Below, in pieces: positions 1 through 13,200 of a DNA stretch of 64,000 bases. Source of the DNA: Paraherbaspirillum soli (lineage in GTDB: Bacteria > Pseudomonadota > Gammaproteobacteria > Burkholderiales > Burkholderiaceae_D); NCBI RefSeq assembly GCF_042654985.1, contig NZ_JBHSMT010000028.1, positions 124,001-188,000 of the forward strand, read 5' to 3'. Below the pieces are notes generated by a model. The model did not search any database. It saw only the letters and a program-made list of their open reading frames with translations, and was not told the origin of the DNA. Numbering within the stretch: position 1 is the first letter of the stretch; the number at the start of each line of letters is the position of its first letter. The position numbers were made by a program, and so were the translations under genes.

Positions 1-267
1 GGGCGGTATTTTGGTGTCCGCATACGGCATCAGATTGACCAGCTTATGCTTGCCGAGATAATCGATTAATGCAGCCGTTGCGGGCTCCCCGGTAGTGCCG
101 GAGTACCCGGAGTACCAAACGACGATCTTCGCATCGTCGCGCATCTGTAGCGGATAGCCGACTCCCAGCAACAAAATCACCGGCAGCACATAACAAAAGA
201 ACAGTGCAGTTTTATCTGATTTGAGCTGCAGCATGCGCAGCTTGAAGAATACCCAGGTTTTTTTCAT
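1..267 (-). CDS. ABC-2 type exporter permease, N-terminal part (cut by window edge)
   Basis: The frame opens at an ATG at 267 and runs off the left edge after 89 codons. The N-terminus (MKKTWVFFKLRMLQLKSDK) is a short basic cytoplasmic stretch, followed by one clear membrane helix at about residues 21-37. After that comes a region that looks extracytoplasmic, with a Gly/Ser/Thr-rich segment at about residues 55-65. This layout is normal for ABC-2 permeases. The start lies 5 nt after the stop of the ATPase gene, so the two should be translated together as an exporter. The operon context suggests export of, or self-resistance to, the PKS-NRPS product. Only the N-terminus is visible, so the family call rests mainly on the neighbour and the helix. 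Confidence 0.7.
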   Translation of the reverse strand, partial: MKKTWVFFKLRMLQLKSDKTALFFCYVLPVILLLGVGYPLQMRDDAKIVVWYSGYSGTTGEPATAALIDYLGKHKLVNLMPYADTKIPP

Positions 268-272
268 TCTCG

Positions 273-1211
273 CTAATCCTTGCCAGTGTGCGACAGAAAC
301 ACGTCTTCCAGATTCGGACGATTGACATCGAAATTGATGACGTCGATGCGCTGGTTTTCGCTTACCGCGAGAATTTCCCGCAGCGTGTCCGCCACCTCCC
401 TGGTCTGCACGCGCAAGCAGTCGGTTTTGTCATTCCACTGAAGATCGATGACACTGACCAAGTCCTTGATAAATTCCAATTTGAATTTCCCCTTGGCGAA
501 ACGGAACTCGATGGAATGGTGCGTGTACATCGATTGCACCAGCTCTGACGGGCTGCCTTGGGCGATGATCTGGCCATCGTTCATGATCATGATCTCGTCG
601 CACAAGCGTTCGGCTTCCTCCATGTAATGCGTAGTGAGGATGATGGTCTTGTCGGGATCCTGCTTCAGTTCCTCGATCAGCTCCCAGGTATAAATCCGGC
701 TGTGCGGGTCGAGCGCAGATGTCGGCTCGTCGAGAAAAATGACGTCCGGATCATCCAGCAGTGCGATGGCGATCGATAGCCGCTGCTTTTGTCCGCCGGA
801 GAGCTCATCCACCTTGAAGTCGAGCTTGCCGTTCAGGCCGAGCCGATCCAGCAGCCAGGCTGTCGGCTTGCCATTGCGCCTGCCGCTGCCGGCGACCCTC
901 AGCGCCTGATAAAACTTCAGAAGCTGCGCCACGGTCAGGAACCGGAAATAGTTGTTCTGTTGTAGCTGTACGCCCATGCGCGGCTGGATTTGGCGTATCT
1001 GCGTGGCGACATCCATCCCTAAAACTGTGATCGATCCGGAGCTGATCGAAGTGATACCCTCGATCATTGCCAGCAGCGAAGTTTTTCCGGCGCCATTCGG
1101 CCCCAGGATGCCGAAACAGCCCCCCTTGCGCACCCGAAAGCTCATGCCTTTGACGGCCTCGAAATCGCCATAGCGCTTGCGTACATCATTTATTTCGAGC
1201 GAATAGATCAT
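273..1211 (-). CDS. ABC transporter ATP-binding protein (ABC-2/drug exporter type)
   Basis: A 312-residue single nucleotide-binding domain with every core motif: Walker A (GPNGAGKTS) near residue 40, a Q-loop around the LQQNNY segment, the signature LSGGQKQR near residue 140, Walker B (VIFLDEPTSALD) near 160 and the H-loop His in TTHYME. A C-terminal extension of about 90 residues follows the NBD, as in DrrA/NatA-like exporters. Its ATG overlaps the TGA of the giant NRPS gene (ATGA), and the permease gene starts 5 nt after its stop. It is therefore the energising subunit of a dedicated exporter at the end of the biosynthetic operon. Substrate is inferred only from position. Confidence 0.93.
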   Translation of the reverse strand: MIYSLEINDVRKRYGDFEAVKGMSFRVRKGGCFGILGPNGAGKTSLLAMIEGITSISSGSITVLGMDVATQIRQIQPRMGVQLQQNNYFRFLTVAQLLKFYQALRVAGSGRRNGKPTAWLLDRLGLNGKLDFKVDELSGGQKQRLSIAIALLDDPDVIFLDEPTSALDPHSRIYTWELIEELKQDPDKTIILTTHYMEEAERLCDEIMIMNDGQIIAQGSPSELVQSMYTHHSIEFRFAKGKFKLEFIKDLVSVIDLQWNDKTDCLRVQTREVADTLREILAVSENQRIDVINFDVNRPNLEDVFLSHTGKD

Positions 1212-4200
1212 AGGCTTCCAATATCTGTGGCGTTATCGATCGAGGCCCATGCGGGATGGTCAGCGAGCGTTTGTCGGAACGAATCAATCTCCGATTCATT
1301 CCCCCTGAAAGCGCAATGAACCCGCAGCTTGCCGTCTGCGGCATGGGCTTCGAACAACAGCCCGTAGTAATCCTGCAGCTTGCTTCGCAGATCAGCCTTA
1401 GCCGTCGATATCTGCTGCGACGGCGGTGGAGGCTCGGTCTGGAAGTTGAACAATATCTCGTGAGCCAATCCAGGTAACGTGGCTGCTCGTTCAAGGCTCG
1501 CTGCGTCGTCCAGGCTGGCGTAATGAATGCCCTGCTCCTTTAAGGATGCCGCCTTGGCCGACACATCCGCCAACGGCGTGTCCAGCTCGATGACGAACGG
1601 GATCTTGTCCAGGAACAATCCAACCTGATCGAAATACCTGTGCTCGCCGAGTTCCCGGCCATGGTGAACCAGCACCATGCCGGCCCGCGCCAGACCGGTA
1701 GCCTGCAGAGTCCAGCGCTTGAACACATCGAAGGCCGACTCGGCAGCCCTGCCTGGTACGCGCAACGGCAGATCGAAGCTAACGATTTGCAATGGCTGCT
1801 CGCGCCTTGCGTCAAGTGCGTCGCGAGTGGTCGACATGACCGCCGACAGCTCCGCATAGCCCAGGATCCGGTCTGCGAAATCGCGCGCTGTCAGGTCGCA
1901 TTTTTGTTGCGCATCGCGCAGATAGTCCCGATACGTGCGCGCAATGAGATTGGGCTCCGGACTTTGCTTCAGCAGTTCAATCAAGCGGCGCTGAGCGGTA
2001 CTTTGCGATATGCCGTCCCAGATCAGGTGATCGAGTGCCAGCAGCAGGAAATGCCGCGTGTCCGATACCGATACCCATGCGGCGGCATAGGCTAGCGGCG
2101 TCCGTTTTCTGGCGTAACGCAAGGTATCGCCAAGGGCGGCCAGATGGTCGTTCAGCGCATTTTCGCCCGCGGACTTCAAATCGATATGGGCTATCGCCGC
2201 GCCCGTCATTGCTTCCGCAGCCAACAAAGTCCAGCACTGGCGATCGTGATCGGGCACCGCGCGGAGCAACTCCTGTTCCCGCGCCAGATACCCAAAAGCA
2301 TGCTGCAGCTCCTGTGCGGTATGCCAGCCCGTGATCTCGACCATTCCGAAACTATCGCGCTCGGCCCATTCCAGCATGCCGCGTTGCACCGCACCGAATT
2401 GGAATTCATCTTCCCGCGGCGCCGCCGCAATGGCATCGAGATAGCCGGCAAATTGCGTTTCGTAAGCATCCGGCATCGCGCCGACCGGGTTCAGCCCCAG
2501 CGCGCTTGCGCCTTGATGCTCAAACCTTGACACGGCGCTTTCGAGGTCGTCGCATATCCGAATGAAATCCGGGACGTCGTCGCGTTCCATCAAGCTCAAC
2601 GTACTTTTTAGCTCAGCTACCCTGGACGGTCCGACTTGCTCGATCAGCAGCACGGATGCCCCCTCCCCAGCCGCCTCACCCGCGTCCAGCGCCATGCTCC
2701 TGTATGCCCAGCGCCGGCTGTCCAGCCAGTCGCTCAGGCTGCGGCCACCAAACGCACTAAACGAGGACACCGCTCCCAGGGCCTTGAGCGTGCGCTGCTG
2801 ATACACATCGGTCACGCTCAGCGCGAGGCCTTGTTCGCGCAAGCGGCCAAGCATGCGAACCAGCAGAATCGAGCTGCCGCCGAGATCGAAGAAGTTATCG
2901 CCGCGGCCGACTTGCGGCGCATTGAGCAGCTCTTGCCAGGTGGCGGCAATCAGCCGCTCGGCAGCGCCTTCCGGCTCTTCATATGCTGCCTGCTGAAACG
3001 CGCTGACGGACGGCGCAGGCAAAGCTTTACGGTCGAGCTTGCCGTTGGCATTCAACGGCAGGCTATCGAGCGCCATGATCGCTGCCGGGATCATGTAATC
3101 CGGCAGCGACAGGCGCAGATAAGTTTTCAGATCATCCACCGCCACCGGGCTTTTCAACGTGACATAGGCTAGCAATTGCGTATTGTCTGCCCCCTGCTCT
3201 CGCGCCACCAACACTGCCTCACGCACCTCCGGGTGTTTAATCAGATTGTTTTCGATCTCGCCCAGCTCGATGCGGAAGCCGCGAATCTTTACCTGGAAGT
3301 CTTTACGGCCGATGTATTCCACCTGGCCGTCAGGCAAGCGGCGACCCAGATCGCCGGTCAGGTAAAGACTTTGTTCGGCCGCATGCCGTGCATATGGATT
3401 GGGCTGGAATTTGGCCTGCGTTTCCCCGGGACGATTGATATAACCGCGGCCGACTACCGGGCCTGCCACCGCGATCTCGCCGACCGCGCCCAGTGGCACC
3501 CGCTGCAGGCTATCGTCAACCAGATGCATTTGCGCATTGGCGATAGGCGTTCCGATCAGCACCCGCTCGACGGGACCGTGGATAGCATGGAAAGTCACGC
3601 AGTCCGAGCATTCCGCCGGGCCGTAGTGATTCATCAACGGCAGGTTCGGATAGCGCTTGAACCAGCGTTCGACCAGCTCGCGCGGCAACGCCTCGCCGAC
3701 CGAAATGACCCAGCGCAGACGCGGCAGCGGCCGATCATACTGCAACACTGCCTGGATCAGCGACGGCACCGGTTCCCAGATCGTGACGGCCTGCCGCCGG
3801 AGGCACGCCAGCAGCGCTTCCGGATCGCGTGTGATGTCGTTGCCGACAATATAAACCTTCGCCCCCAGCAGCAGGCCGGTGAGGAATTGCCACACCGAGA
3901 TGTCAAAGCATTGCGGCGCCGTTTGCGCAATCACGTCATCCGCGGACATCGACAACAGCGCGTGTTTCGCACGCATGTTGTTGATCATTCCACGATGTTC
4001 GATCATCACGCCTTTCGGTTTGCCGGTAGAACCCGAAGTGAAGAGCAGATAGGCCAGGTCGTCGAGGCGCGGCTGCGGCAAGTCCGCCGCCGGGGTTGCC
4101 ATGGCAGCAGCGGCGGCGACCAGTTCGGCGACCGAAGTCACCTTGTCCGCCGGCCAATGGCCGTCCAGCCATGCGCGCTGTTCGGTCAGGCTGGCGCCGA

Positions 4201-7200
4201 CCACCAGCAGTCCTGGCTGAGCTTCGCCGAGAATCTCGATCCAGCGCTGCACAGGATGGGTCGGGTCGAGCGGCAGATAAGCGCCGCCAGCCTTAAGCAC
4301 AGCGACGATCATCACCAGCAAGTCAGTGCCGCGCTGATCGAGCAGCGCCACCGCCTGCCCTGCCACTATGCCTCTTTCCCGCAGCACTAGCGCCAGGCGC
4401 GAGGTAAGTTCATCCAATTCGCCGTAGGTCAATTGCTTGGCTTCGCATTGCACGGCGATGCGGTCCGGCGTGCGCAAGGCCTGGGCCGCGAACAGCTCCG
4501 GCCAGCTACGGTCGATCAGCTCCGGCCGGTAGGTATCGTTGAGAGCCGACAGCCAGCGCGTCTCTTCCTGGCCGAGGATAGCCAGCTGCCGCACCTGCTG
4601 CTGATCGTTCGCCATCGCATGCAGCGCATGCTTGAAATAGCCCAGCCAACGCTCGATCGTGCTGCGGTCGAACAGCGCGCTTGCGTATTCCACGCCGCCG
4701 GTGATGCAGCCATCGATCTCGACCAGATCGAGCGACAGGTCGAACTTGGACGGTCGATATGATATCGGCTGCGGCGCGATTCGCAGCCCGTCCAGATCGA
4801 TCGCGGCAGCAACATCCTCGCTGAGCCAGTTGAACATGACCTGGAATACCGGCGTGTGGGCCAGGCCGCGCGGCGGCTGCACCACATCCACCACTTGCTC
4901 GAACGGTATCTGCTGATGCCGCTGCGCGCCCAGCGTCTGCTGCTTCACGCGCTCCAGCAGTGCAGCTACCGTCAGATCACCCGACAGATCAATCCGCAAG
5001 GCCAGCATGTTGACGAAGAAACCGATCAGCGACTCAAGCTCTGCCTGCGTGCGATTGGCCACAGGGCTGCCGATCACCAGATCCTGCTGTCCCGACAAGC
5101 GGCTGAGCACGATGGCCCAGCCCGCCAACAGCGTCATGTACAGGGTCGTGCCGTGGCCGCGGCTCAATGTCTTCAAATCCGCTGTCAGCTCCGCATCCAG
5201 CACGACAGGAACATAGCCGCCGTCGTAGTCCTGCTGAGCGGGACGCGGGCGGTCGGTCGGCAGCTCCAGCAACGTCGGTGCGCCGGCCAAGGTATCGCGC
5301 CAATAATCGATCTGCTCCTGCAACCACACACCCGCCAGGCACTGGCGCTGCCAGACAGCGTAGTCGGCATATTGCACCGGCAGCGCTGGCAGCGGGTCGT
5401 CGGCACCGCTCCGGTAGGCATTGTAGAGTGCGCCCAGTTCGTCAATCAGCAATCCCTGCGACCAGGCATCGGTCACGATATGGTGCATGGTGACCAGCAG
5501 AATGTGCTGGTCCGCGCCCAAGACAAGCAGGCGGCCGCGTACCGGCGGACTGAGCGCCAGGTCGAACGGGGTGCGAATCTCCTCGTCGATCAACGGCTGC
5601 AGGCGCCATGCGTCGGCCGCGGCCTCGGCACTAAAATCCTGTTCAATCAGATTGAAACCATGGTCGGAGGCCGCAATGCTCTGATACGGCTCGCCGCCGA
5701 TCAGCACAAAGCGGGTCCGCAGCACTTCATGCCGGGCAACGATCCGGTCCAGTGCGCGATGCAGCGCCGCACTGTCCAGCGCCCCCTGCAGATGCAGCAC
5801 GCCGGGCACGTGGTAGGTCTCGCTGCTGCCTTGCATTTGCGACAAAAACCATAGCCGCTGTTGTGCGAACGACAGCGGCAGCGGGCCGTTGCGATCCACT
5901 GGAACGATGACTGGCTTATCGCTCTCGACCGCGTCGGCAATGACTCTTGCAAAATCTTCGAACACCGGGGAGGCGAACAGATCGGCAATGTTCACTTCAA
6001 TCTTCAGTTCTTGCCGCAGCCGCCCAACCGCGCGTGCCGCCAGTAGCGAGTGGCCGCCCAGATCGAAGAAACTGTCGTCCCGGCTGACACGGTCGACCTG
6101 CAACAATTCCTGCCAGATGTGCGCCAAGGCCAGCTCCATGCTTCCGCTTGGCGCGTAGTAGATTCCTGACTCGGTTTTGATCTCAAGCGCGAGCAGTGCT
6201 TTGCGATCGACCTTGCCATTGGCGTTCAACGGCATGGCGTCCAGCACCACGATGGCGGCAGGGATCATGTAATCCGGTAGCGATGCGCGCAGATGCACCT
6301 TGAGTTCATCCGCAGCAACTGCGGCTGCGGTTTTCAGCGTGACATACGCCACCAATTGCTTGCCGTTGCGTCCCTGCTCACTCGCCACCGCCACTGCCTG
6401 GCGTACTGAAGGATGATGGGCGAGAGCGCTCTCGATCTCACCCAGTTCAATGCGGAAGCCGCGAATCTTGACCTGGAAATCCTTGCGGCCGAGGTATTCC
6501 AGATTGCCATCGGGAAGACGTCGGGCCAGGTCGCCAGTCAGGTAGAGACGTTGTTCTGTCGCATGGTGCGCATACGGATTGCGGCGGAACTTGGCCTGGG
6601 TTTCCTCGCTACGGTTGAGATAACCGCGCCCGACCGCGGCGCCGGATACAGCAATCTCGCCGACCACGCCCAGCGGCACCAGCTGGAGTTGATCGTCCAC
6701 CAGATGCACTTGCGCATTGGGCAAGGCGGCGCCGATCAGCACCCGCTCGACCGGACCGCTGATCAAGTGGAAGGTCACGCCATCCGAACATTCTGCGGGA
6801 CCGTAGTGATTCATCAGCGGCAGCGTTGGATACTGCTCGAACCAGCGATCGACCAGTTCGCGCGGCAACGCCTCGCCGACCGAGATGACCCAGCGCAGAT
6901 GAGGCAATGGCATCTGGTACGGCAATGTTGCCTGGATCAGCGACGGCACCGGCTCCCAGATCGTGATACGGTGCCGGGCCAGGCATTCCAGCAGCGCTTG
7001 CGGATCGCGGGTGATGTGGTTGCCGAAGACATGGACCTTCGCACCCAGTATCAGGCCGGTGAGGAATTGCCACACCGAGATGTCGAAGCATTGCGGCGCG
7101 GTCTGGGCGATCACGTCGTCCGCCGACATCGACAGCGGCGCGATCTTGGAACGCATGTTGTTGATCATGCCGCGATGCTCGATCATCACGCCCTTGGGCT

Positions 7201-10200
7201 TGCCGGTGGAGCCGGAAGTGAAAAGCAGATAAGCCAGGTCGTCGAGGCCCGGCAGCGGCAACTCCGCCGCAGCGGTCGCGACAGCAGCGGTAGCGACCAG
7301 TTCGGCCATCGAGCGCACACGGTCGGCGTCCCACTGGCCGTCGATCCAGCGGCGCGGTTCGGCCAGGGTATCGCCAATCACCAGCAGGCATGGTTGTGCT
7401 TCTTGCAGGATATCCAGCCAGCGCAGCGCCGGATGGGTCGGATCGAGCGGCAGATAAGCAGCGCCAGCCTTAAGCACAGCGACGATCATCAGCAGCAAGT
7501 CGGTGCCGCGCTGATCGAGCAGCGCCACGACCTGCCCTGCCCCGACGCCCCTTTCCCGCAGCGTTAGCGCCAGGCGCGACGTTTGCTCATGCAACTCGCG
7601 GTACGTCAGTTGTTTAGCTTCGCATTGCACGGCGATACGGTCCGGCGTGCGCAAGGCCTGGGCCGCGAACAGTTCCGGCCAGGTGCGGTCGATCAATTCC
7701 GGACTATAGGTGTCGTTGAAGCTTAACAAGCGGCGTGTTTCTTCCTCGCCCAGAAGATCCAGCTGCCGTACGGACTGCTGCTGATCCACCATCGCCCGCA
7801 ATACGCGTTCCAGGTAGCCGGTCCAGCGCTCGACCGTCGCGCGATCGAACAGCGCGGTCGCGTACTCCAGGCCGCCGGCGATGCCGCCCCGGACTTCGGC
7901 CAGATCGAGCGTCAGATCGAACTTGGACAACACCTGCGGCGCACTCTGCGGCGCGATCCGCAAGCCATCCAGGTCTATCGCGTCGGCCACATTCTCGCTC
8001 AGCCAGTTGAACATGACCTGGAATATCGGCGAGTGCGCCAGACTGCGCGGCGGTTGCACCGCCTCCACCACCTGCTCGAAAGGCGTCTGCTGATGCCGCT
8101 GCGCCCCCAAGGTCTGCCGTCTCACGCGTTGCAGCAATTCGCTCACCGTCGGCTCGCCCGACAGGTCGATCCGCAACGCCAGCGTGTTGACGAAGAAGCC
8201 GATCATCGGCTCCACCTCCGCCTGCACGCGATTCGCCACCGGACTGCCAATCACCAGATCCTGCTGTCCCGACAAGCGGCTGAGCACGATGGCCCAGCCT
8301 GCCAGCAACGTCACGAATAAGGTGGTCTCATGCCGGCGGCTCAGCGCTTTCAGCGCCGTCGTCAGCTCCGCATCCAACGTGAACGCAACGATGTCGCCGT
8401 CGTATTTTTGCTGTGCCGGACGCGGCCGGTCGGTCGGCAGTTCCAGCAGTGCCGGCGCGCCGGCCAAACAGTCGCGCCAGTAGTCGGTCTGTGCCTGCAG
8501 CCATGTTCCCGATAGCCATTGGCGTTGCCAGACCGCGTAATCGGCGTACTGCACCGACAGCGCGGGCAACGGATCTTCGGCGCCGGCACGGTACGCGTTG
8601 TAGAGGACGCTTAGCTCGCGCACCAATATCTCCAGCGACCAGGCGTCGGTCACGATATGGTGCTGCGTAATCAGCAGGACATACTCCTCCGCACCCAGCA
8701 CGATCAGCCGGCCGCGCAGCAGCGGACCGGCGGCCAGATCGAACGGCGCACCGGTCTCCTCGTCGATCAGCATGGTCAGACGCTGCACGGCATCGGCCTG
8801 CTTACTGAGATCGTGTTCGATCAGGGTGAAGCCCTGGTCGGCGGCCGCGATGCGCTGGCACGGCTCGCCGCCGACCAGTTCGAAACGGGTGCGCAATACC
8901 TCATGCCGGGCCACGATCCGGTCCAGCGCGCGGCGCAGCGCCACGCGATCCAGCCGGCCCTGCAGGCGCAGCACGCCAGGTACATGATAGGTCTCGCTCA
9001 CTCCTGGCATCTGCGACAGAAACCACAGCCGCTGCTGTGCCAGCGACAACGGCAACAATCCGTCGCGCGCTACCGGCGTAATCGCCGGCAATACATGACG
9101 AGCGGAGCTTTCTACCAGCGCCGCCAAATCGGCGAGCACCGGGCTCGCCAGCAAGTCAACCACGCCAAGATCCGCCCCAAGCTGCTCGCGCAAGCGCGAG
9201 ATGGCGCGCATCGCTAATAAGGAATGCCCGCCCAGCTCAAAGAAATTGGCGGTAGCGCTAATCTGTTCCGGCTGCAGTTTCAGCACCGATGCCCAGATCT
9301 GGGTCAAGACAGTTTCGATTGCGGTGCGCGGCGCAACATAAGCGCTTTCGAGGCCGGCGCCGATGTCCGGCTGCGGCAATGCCTTGTCGTCCAGCTTGCC
9401 GTTAGCGGTGAGCGGCAATTGATGCATCAGCACAATGGATTGGGGCAGCATGTACGCCGGCAGCGAACGCCGCAGGAAATCGCGCAGCGAGGCGACGAAT
9501 TCAGCTTCCTCGGCCGCCTCCCCATCAGCCTGGTCGCGCCTGACGACCCAGGCCAATAAGCGCTTGTCGTCCTGATCTCCGCGCACCAGCACCGCCACCT
9601 CCTCGACCGCGGGATAGTCGCGGATGCGATTCTCGATTTCGTTCAGCTCGATACGGAAGCCGCGCAGTTTGACCTGGCGGTCGCGCCGGCCGACGCATTC
9701 GATGCGGCCGTCATCCAGCCAGCGGCCCAGGTCGCCGGTACGGTATACCCGGCTGCCAGCCTTCCACGGATCGGCAATGAATTGCTGATCGGTCAAGTCC
9801 GGCCGGTTGAGGTAGCCTTGCGCCACTCCTTCACCGCCAATCCAGATCTCGCCGAGCAGGCCGGGAGCGCACAGCTGGCCCACCGCGTCCACCACATACA
9901 TCGTTGTGTTGGGGATCGGACGCCCTATCGACAAGCTCTTGCCTTCGACGCTGGCGCCCGCGTCCTCGCCCTCACTCATCCACGCCGAGGACAAGACAGT
10001 GGTCTCGGTCGGGCCATAGGCGTTGACATAACGGCAGCGCGCACTCCAACGCTGAACCAGTTCCGGTGTCGGCGCCGAACCGGCGGTGAGCAAGGTCATG
10101 CCTTCGGGCACCAGGTCGGGATCCATCTGCAGCAAATAGGGCGGCGGAAACGCTGCGAAGCGGATCCGCTGTTCAGTGAGGTATCCGGCTAGAGCGCGCG

Positions 10201-13200
10201 GCTCCTGGATCAGTTCTGCGCTGAGCAGATGCAGTACCGCGCCGGTAAGCAATGCGCCGAAGATCTCTCCTGCCGATGCATCGAAGGTGTGCGGCGCAAA
10301 CTGCGTGAAACCATCGCCAGCCCCGAAAAAACCGGCATTGCCGAACCAGCAGCAGTAATTGACCAGGTTGCGATGGCTGATCAATACCCCCTTGGGCTGG
10401 CCGGTCGTGCCCGAGGTGTAAATGACGTAAGCGGTCGAATGCGGGTCCCGTGCCGGTAGCCGTAGCGCCGAGCCATCTTGTCGCGCGGAAAATCCGGATG
10501 GATCATTCAGCGTGCAATCTTCCAGGAACAATGGCGTCACGCCCCAACCGGCCGCTTGCTGTCGATGGCCGCGCTGTGTCACAAGCAGCTTGATGCCTGC
10601 ATCTTCCATGATGAAGCGGCCGCGCTCCGGAGGACAATCGAGCGCAACCGGCACGTAGGCGGCGCCGGCATGCATGATGCCGAGCATGGCGGCGATCAGA
10701 TCCGGTTCCTTGCCCAGGCTGAGCGCGACCCGCTCGCCCGGCTCGACGCCGCTGTTGGTCAACCACGCCGATATCGCCTGCACTCTTTCGGCCAATTGCC
10801 GATAAGTCCAGCGCTCGCCTCCCGAGACGATGGCGTGCGCGCTCTCGCGGCTGTCAGCCTGCATCAGGAACAGTTCGTGCACGCAGCGGTCGAGCGGATA
10901 CGCCGTATCGGTGGCGTTCCAGTCGCGTATCGCGCGCTGGCGTTCTGCGTCGCTCAGCACCGACAGCTGCGAGATCAGCTGCTCGCCGCCTTTGGCGAAG
11001 CTTGCCAGCAGCTGGCACAGACGCTGTAGCAGCAACAGCGTCGGGGCGGCGTCGAATTGCTTCGATTGATAGGCCAGTTTGAGCGTCAACCGTTCGCCGG
11101 GATAGACGATCAGGCTCAAGCCGAGATCGCTTTGCTCGATACCCTGGACGTCAACCATGCGCAGGCCACCGGCCGAATCGGCGACCAGCAACGAGCGGTC
11201 GAGCGGGAAATTTTCGACCACCACCAGCGCGTTGAACAGCGCCTGGCCGAGACGTGCGCCGCTGCAGCGCTGGATATCCGCCAGCGGCAGAAATCCGTGG
11301 TCCTCGTGATCGAGCTGTACCCGCTGGATCTGTTGCAGCCAGGAAGACAGGTTCTGGTCTGCCGCGATCTTCAGACGGATCGGCAATGAATTGATGAACA
11401 GCCCGACCATGCTTTCGATGCCGTCCAGGCTCGCCGGACGACCGCTGGTGGTGTAACCGAACAGCACTTCCTGTTCCGCGCTGTACTTGCTTTGCAGCAG
11501 GCCCCACGCGGCTAAAATCAGCGTGCCAAGGCTGACGCCTTCGGTTTGCGCGAGCCGGCGCAGCTGCGCCGTGGCTACCGTCGAAAGCTCTATCGAATGC
11601 GCTTTCTGTTCGCCGTTGGCCGCCGCCACGTCGACGCCGCCGCCTTCAGGTTCCGCCGCCAGCGGCAGACTCGCGCTGGCCGCGATCGGCAAGCCGTCGA
11701 AGTAAGCGCGCCAGTAGCGGACCGCAGCTTCCCGGTCTTGCGCTTGCAGCCAGCCGATGTAGTTCTTGTACGCAGGCGCCGGCAGCGCCTGGGCTTGCGG
11801 TGCGGCGTAGATCTGGAGCAGTTCCTTGATCAGCAGCCCCATCGACCAGCCGTCGATCAGCGCATGGTGGTGGGTCCAGGCCAGACAGTAGCGCTGCGGG
11901 CTCGTGCGCACCAGCAGCAGACGCATCAACGGCGCGGCGCCGAGATCGAATGGCTTGATCCGCTCTTCGGCAAGCAGCTGTTCCAGCCGCCGCTGCCGGT
12001 CGTGCGTATCGTTCGGGGCGCCCGCCGAAAGCGGCGTGCCGAGGTCTTCTTCGCGCCACGGCAGGTTGACCTCTGCCATGACCATCTGCAGCAAAGTGTC
12101 CTGGCCGAGGTCGACAAAGGCGGTGCGCAGCACCGGGGTCCGCCGCACCAATTCCTGCCAGCTTTGGCGCAGGCGCGCCGGGTCAACTGCCTCCAATTGC
12201 ATCCGCAGCTGGGTCAGGTAAAGCCCGTTTTTCGAGTCGCGATCGGCCAGCAGCAACAGCCCTTGCTGCATGCCCGTGCAGGGATACAGATCCTGTAGCG
12301 TCGGGTATTTCGATTGCAGCGCGCTCAGTTCTGTCTGCGGGATATCGACCAGCGGAAACGGCGCGGGTTCGTGCCCAAGGCCAGACCCGGGGCCGCCGCC
12401 GTCCCAGGCGACAATCTCCCGCAACACTGTGACCAGGCGTGCGGCCACGGCCTCCACCGTCTCGCGCTTGAACTGCTGGCGGCTGTAGCCGACATGGAAG
12501 GCCAACGCCCCGGCACTAATCAAACCATTGATATTCAGCGCATGGGTTCTGGTTCGGCGCGGACTGACGGCACTGCCGCCCAGCAGGCCCGAGTCGACTT
12601 GTCCCAGGTAGTTGAACAGCACGTCGGATGTCCTGCCTCCAAGCGCGTCCCTGGCGGCTGCCAGATCCTCGTCATGCGCCAGGGTGGTCAGTGCGTCATA
12701 ACCGATGCCGTTGCGCGGCACCGCTTCCAATTGCTGCCTGGTTCTGCGGATGTGTTCGGCCAGATCGCCTCGGGCACCGGCCACATGGAACGGATACAGT
12801 GCGGTGAACCAGCCGACAGTCTGGCTCAGGTCGATCCCCTCGAACGCCGCTTCGCCAGCCATGTCGTCGCGGCCATGGCTTTCGAGATCGATGCGGACCT
12901 CATCAGCATCGAGCCAGCCGCCCAGCGCCCGGCTCAGCGCGGCGATCAGCAACTGATGCGGTCGAACCTCGAACACAGCGCTAGCCTGGTTCAGCAGCAA
13001 CGAGGTTTCCTCGCGGCTTAAACCGGCCACGACCTGTTCTGTCGTTTCCTCGATCGGAGAAACAAGATCGCGTGCATCTTCCGGCATTGCTGCGCGGTCG
13101 AATTTCAGGCCCGCCGCCGGCGATTCCAGTTGCCGCAGCCAGTAGCCTTTTTCACTCTCGAGCGAGGCGCTGTAGGCATAGTCATGCAGGCGCGCCGCCC

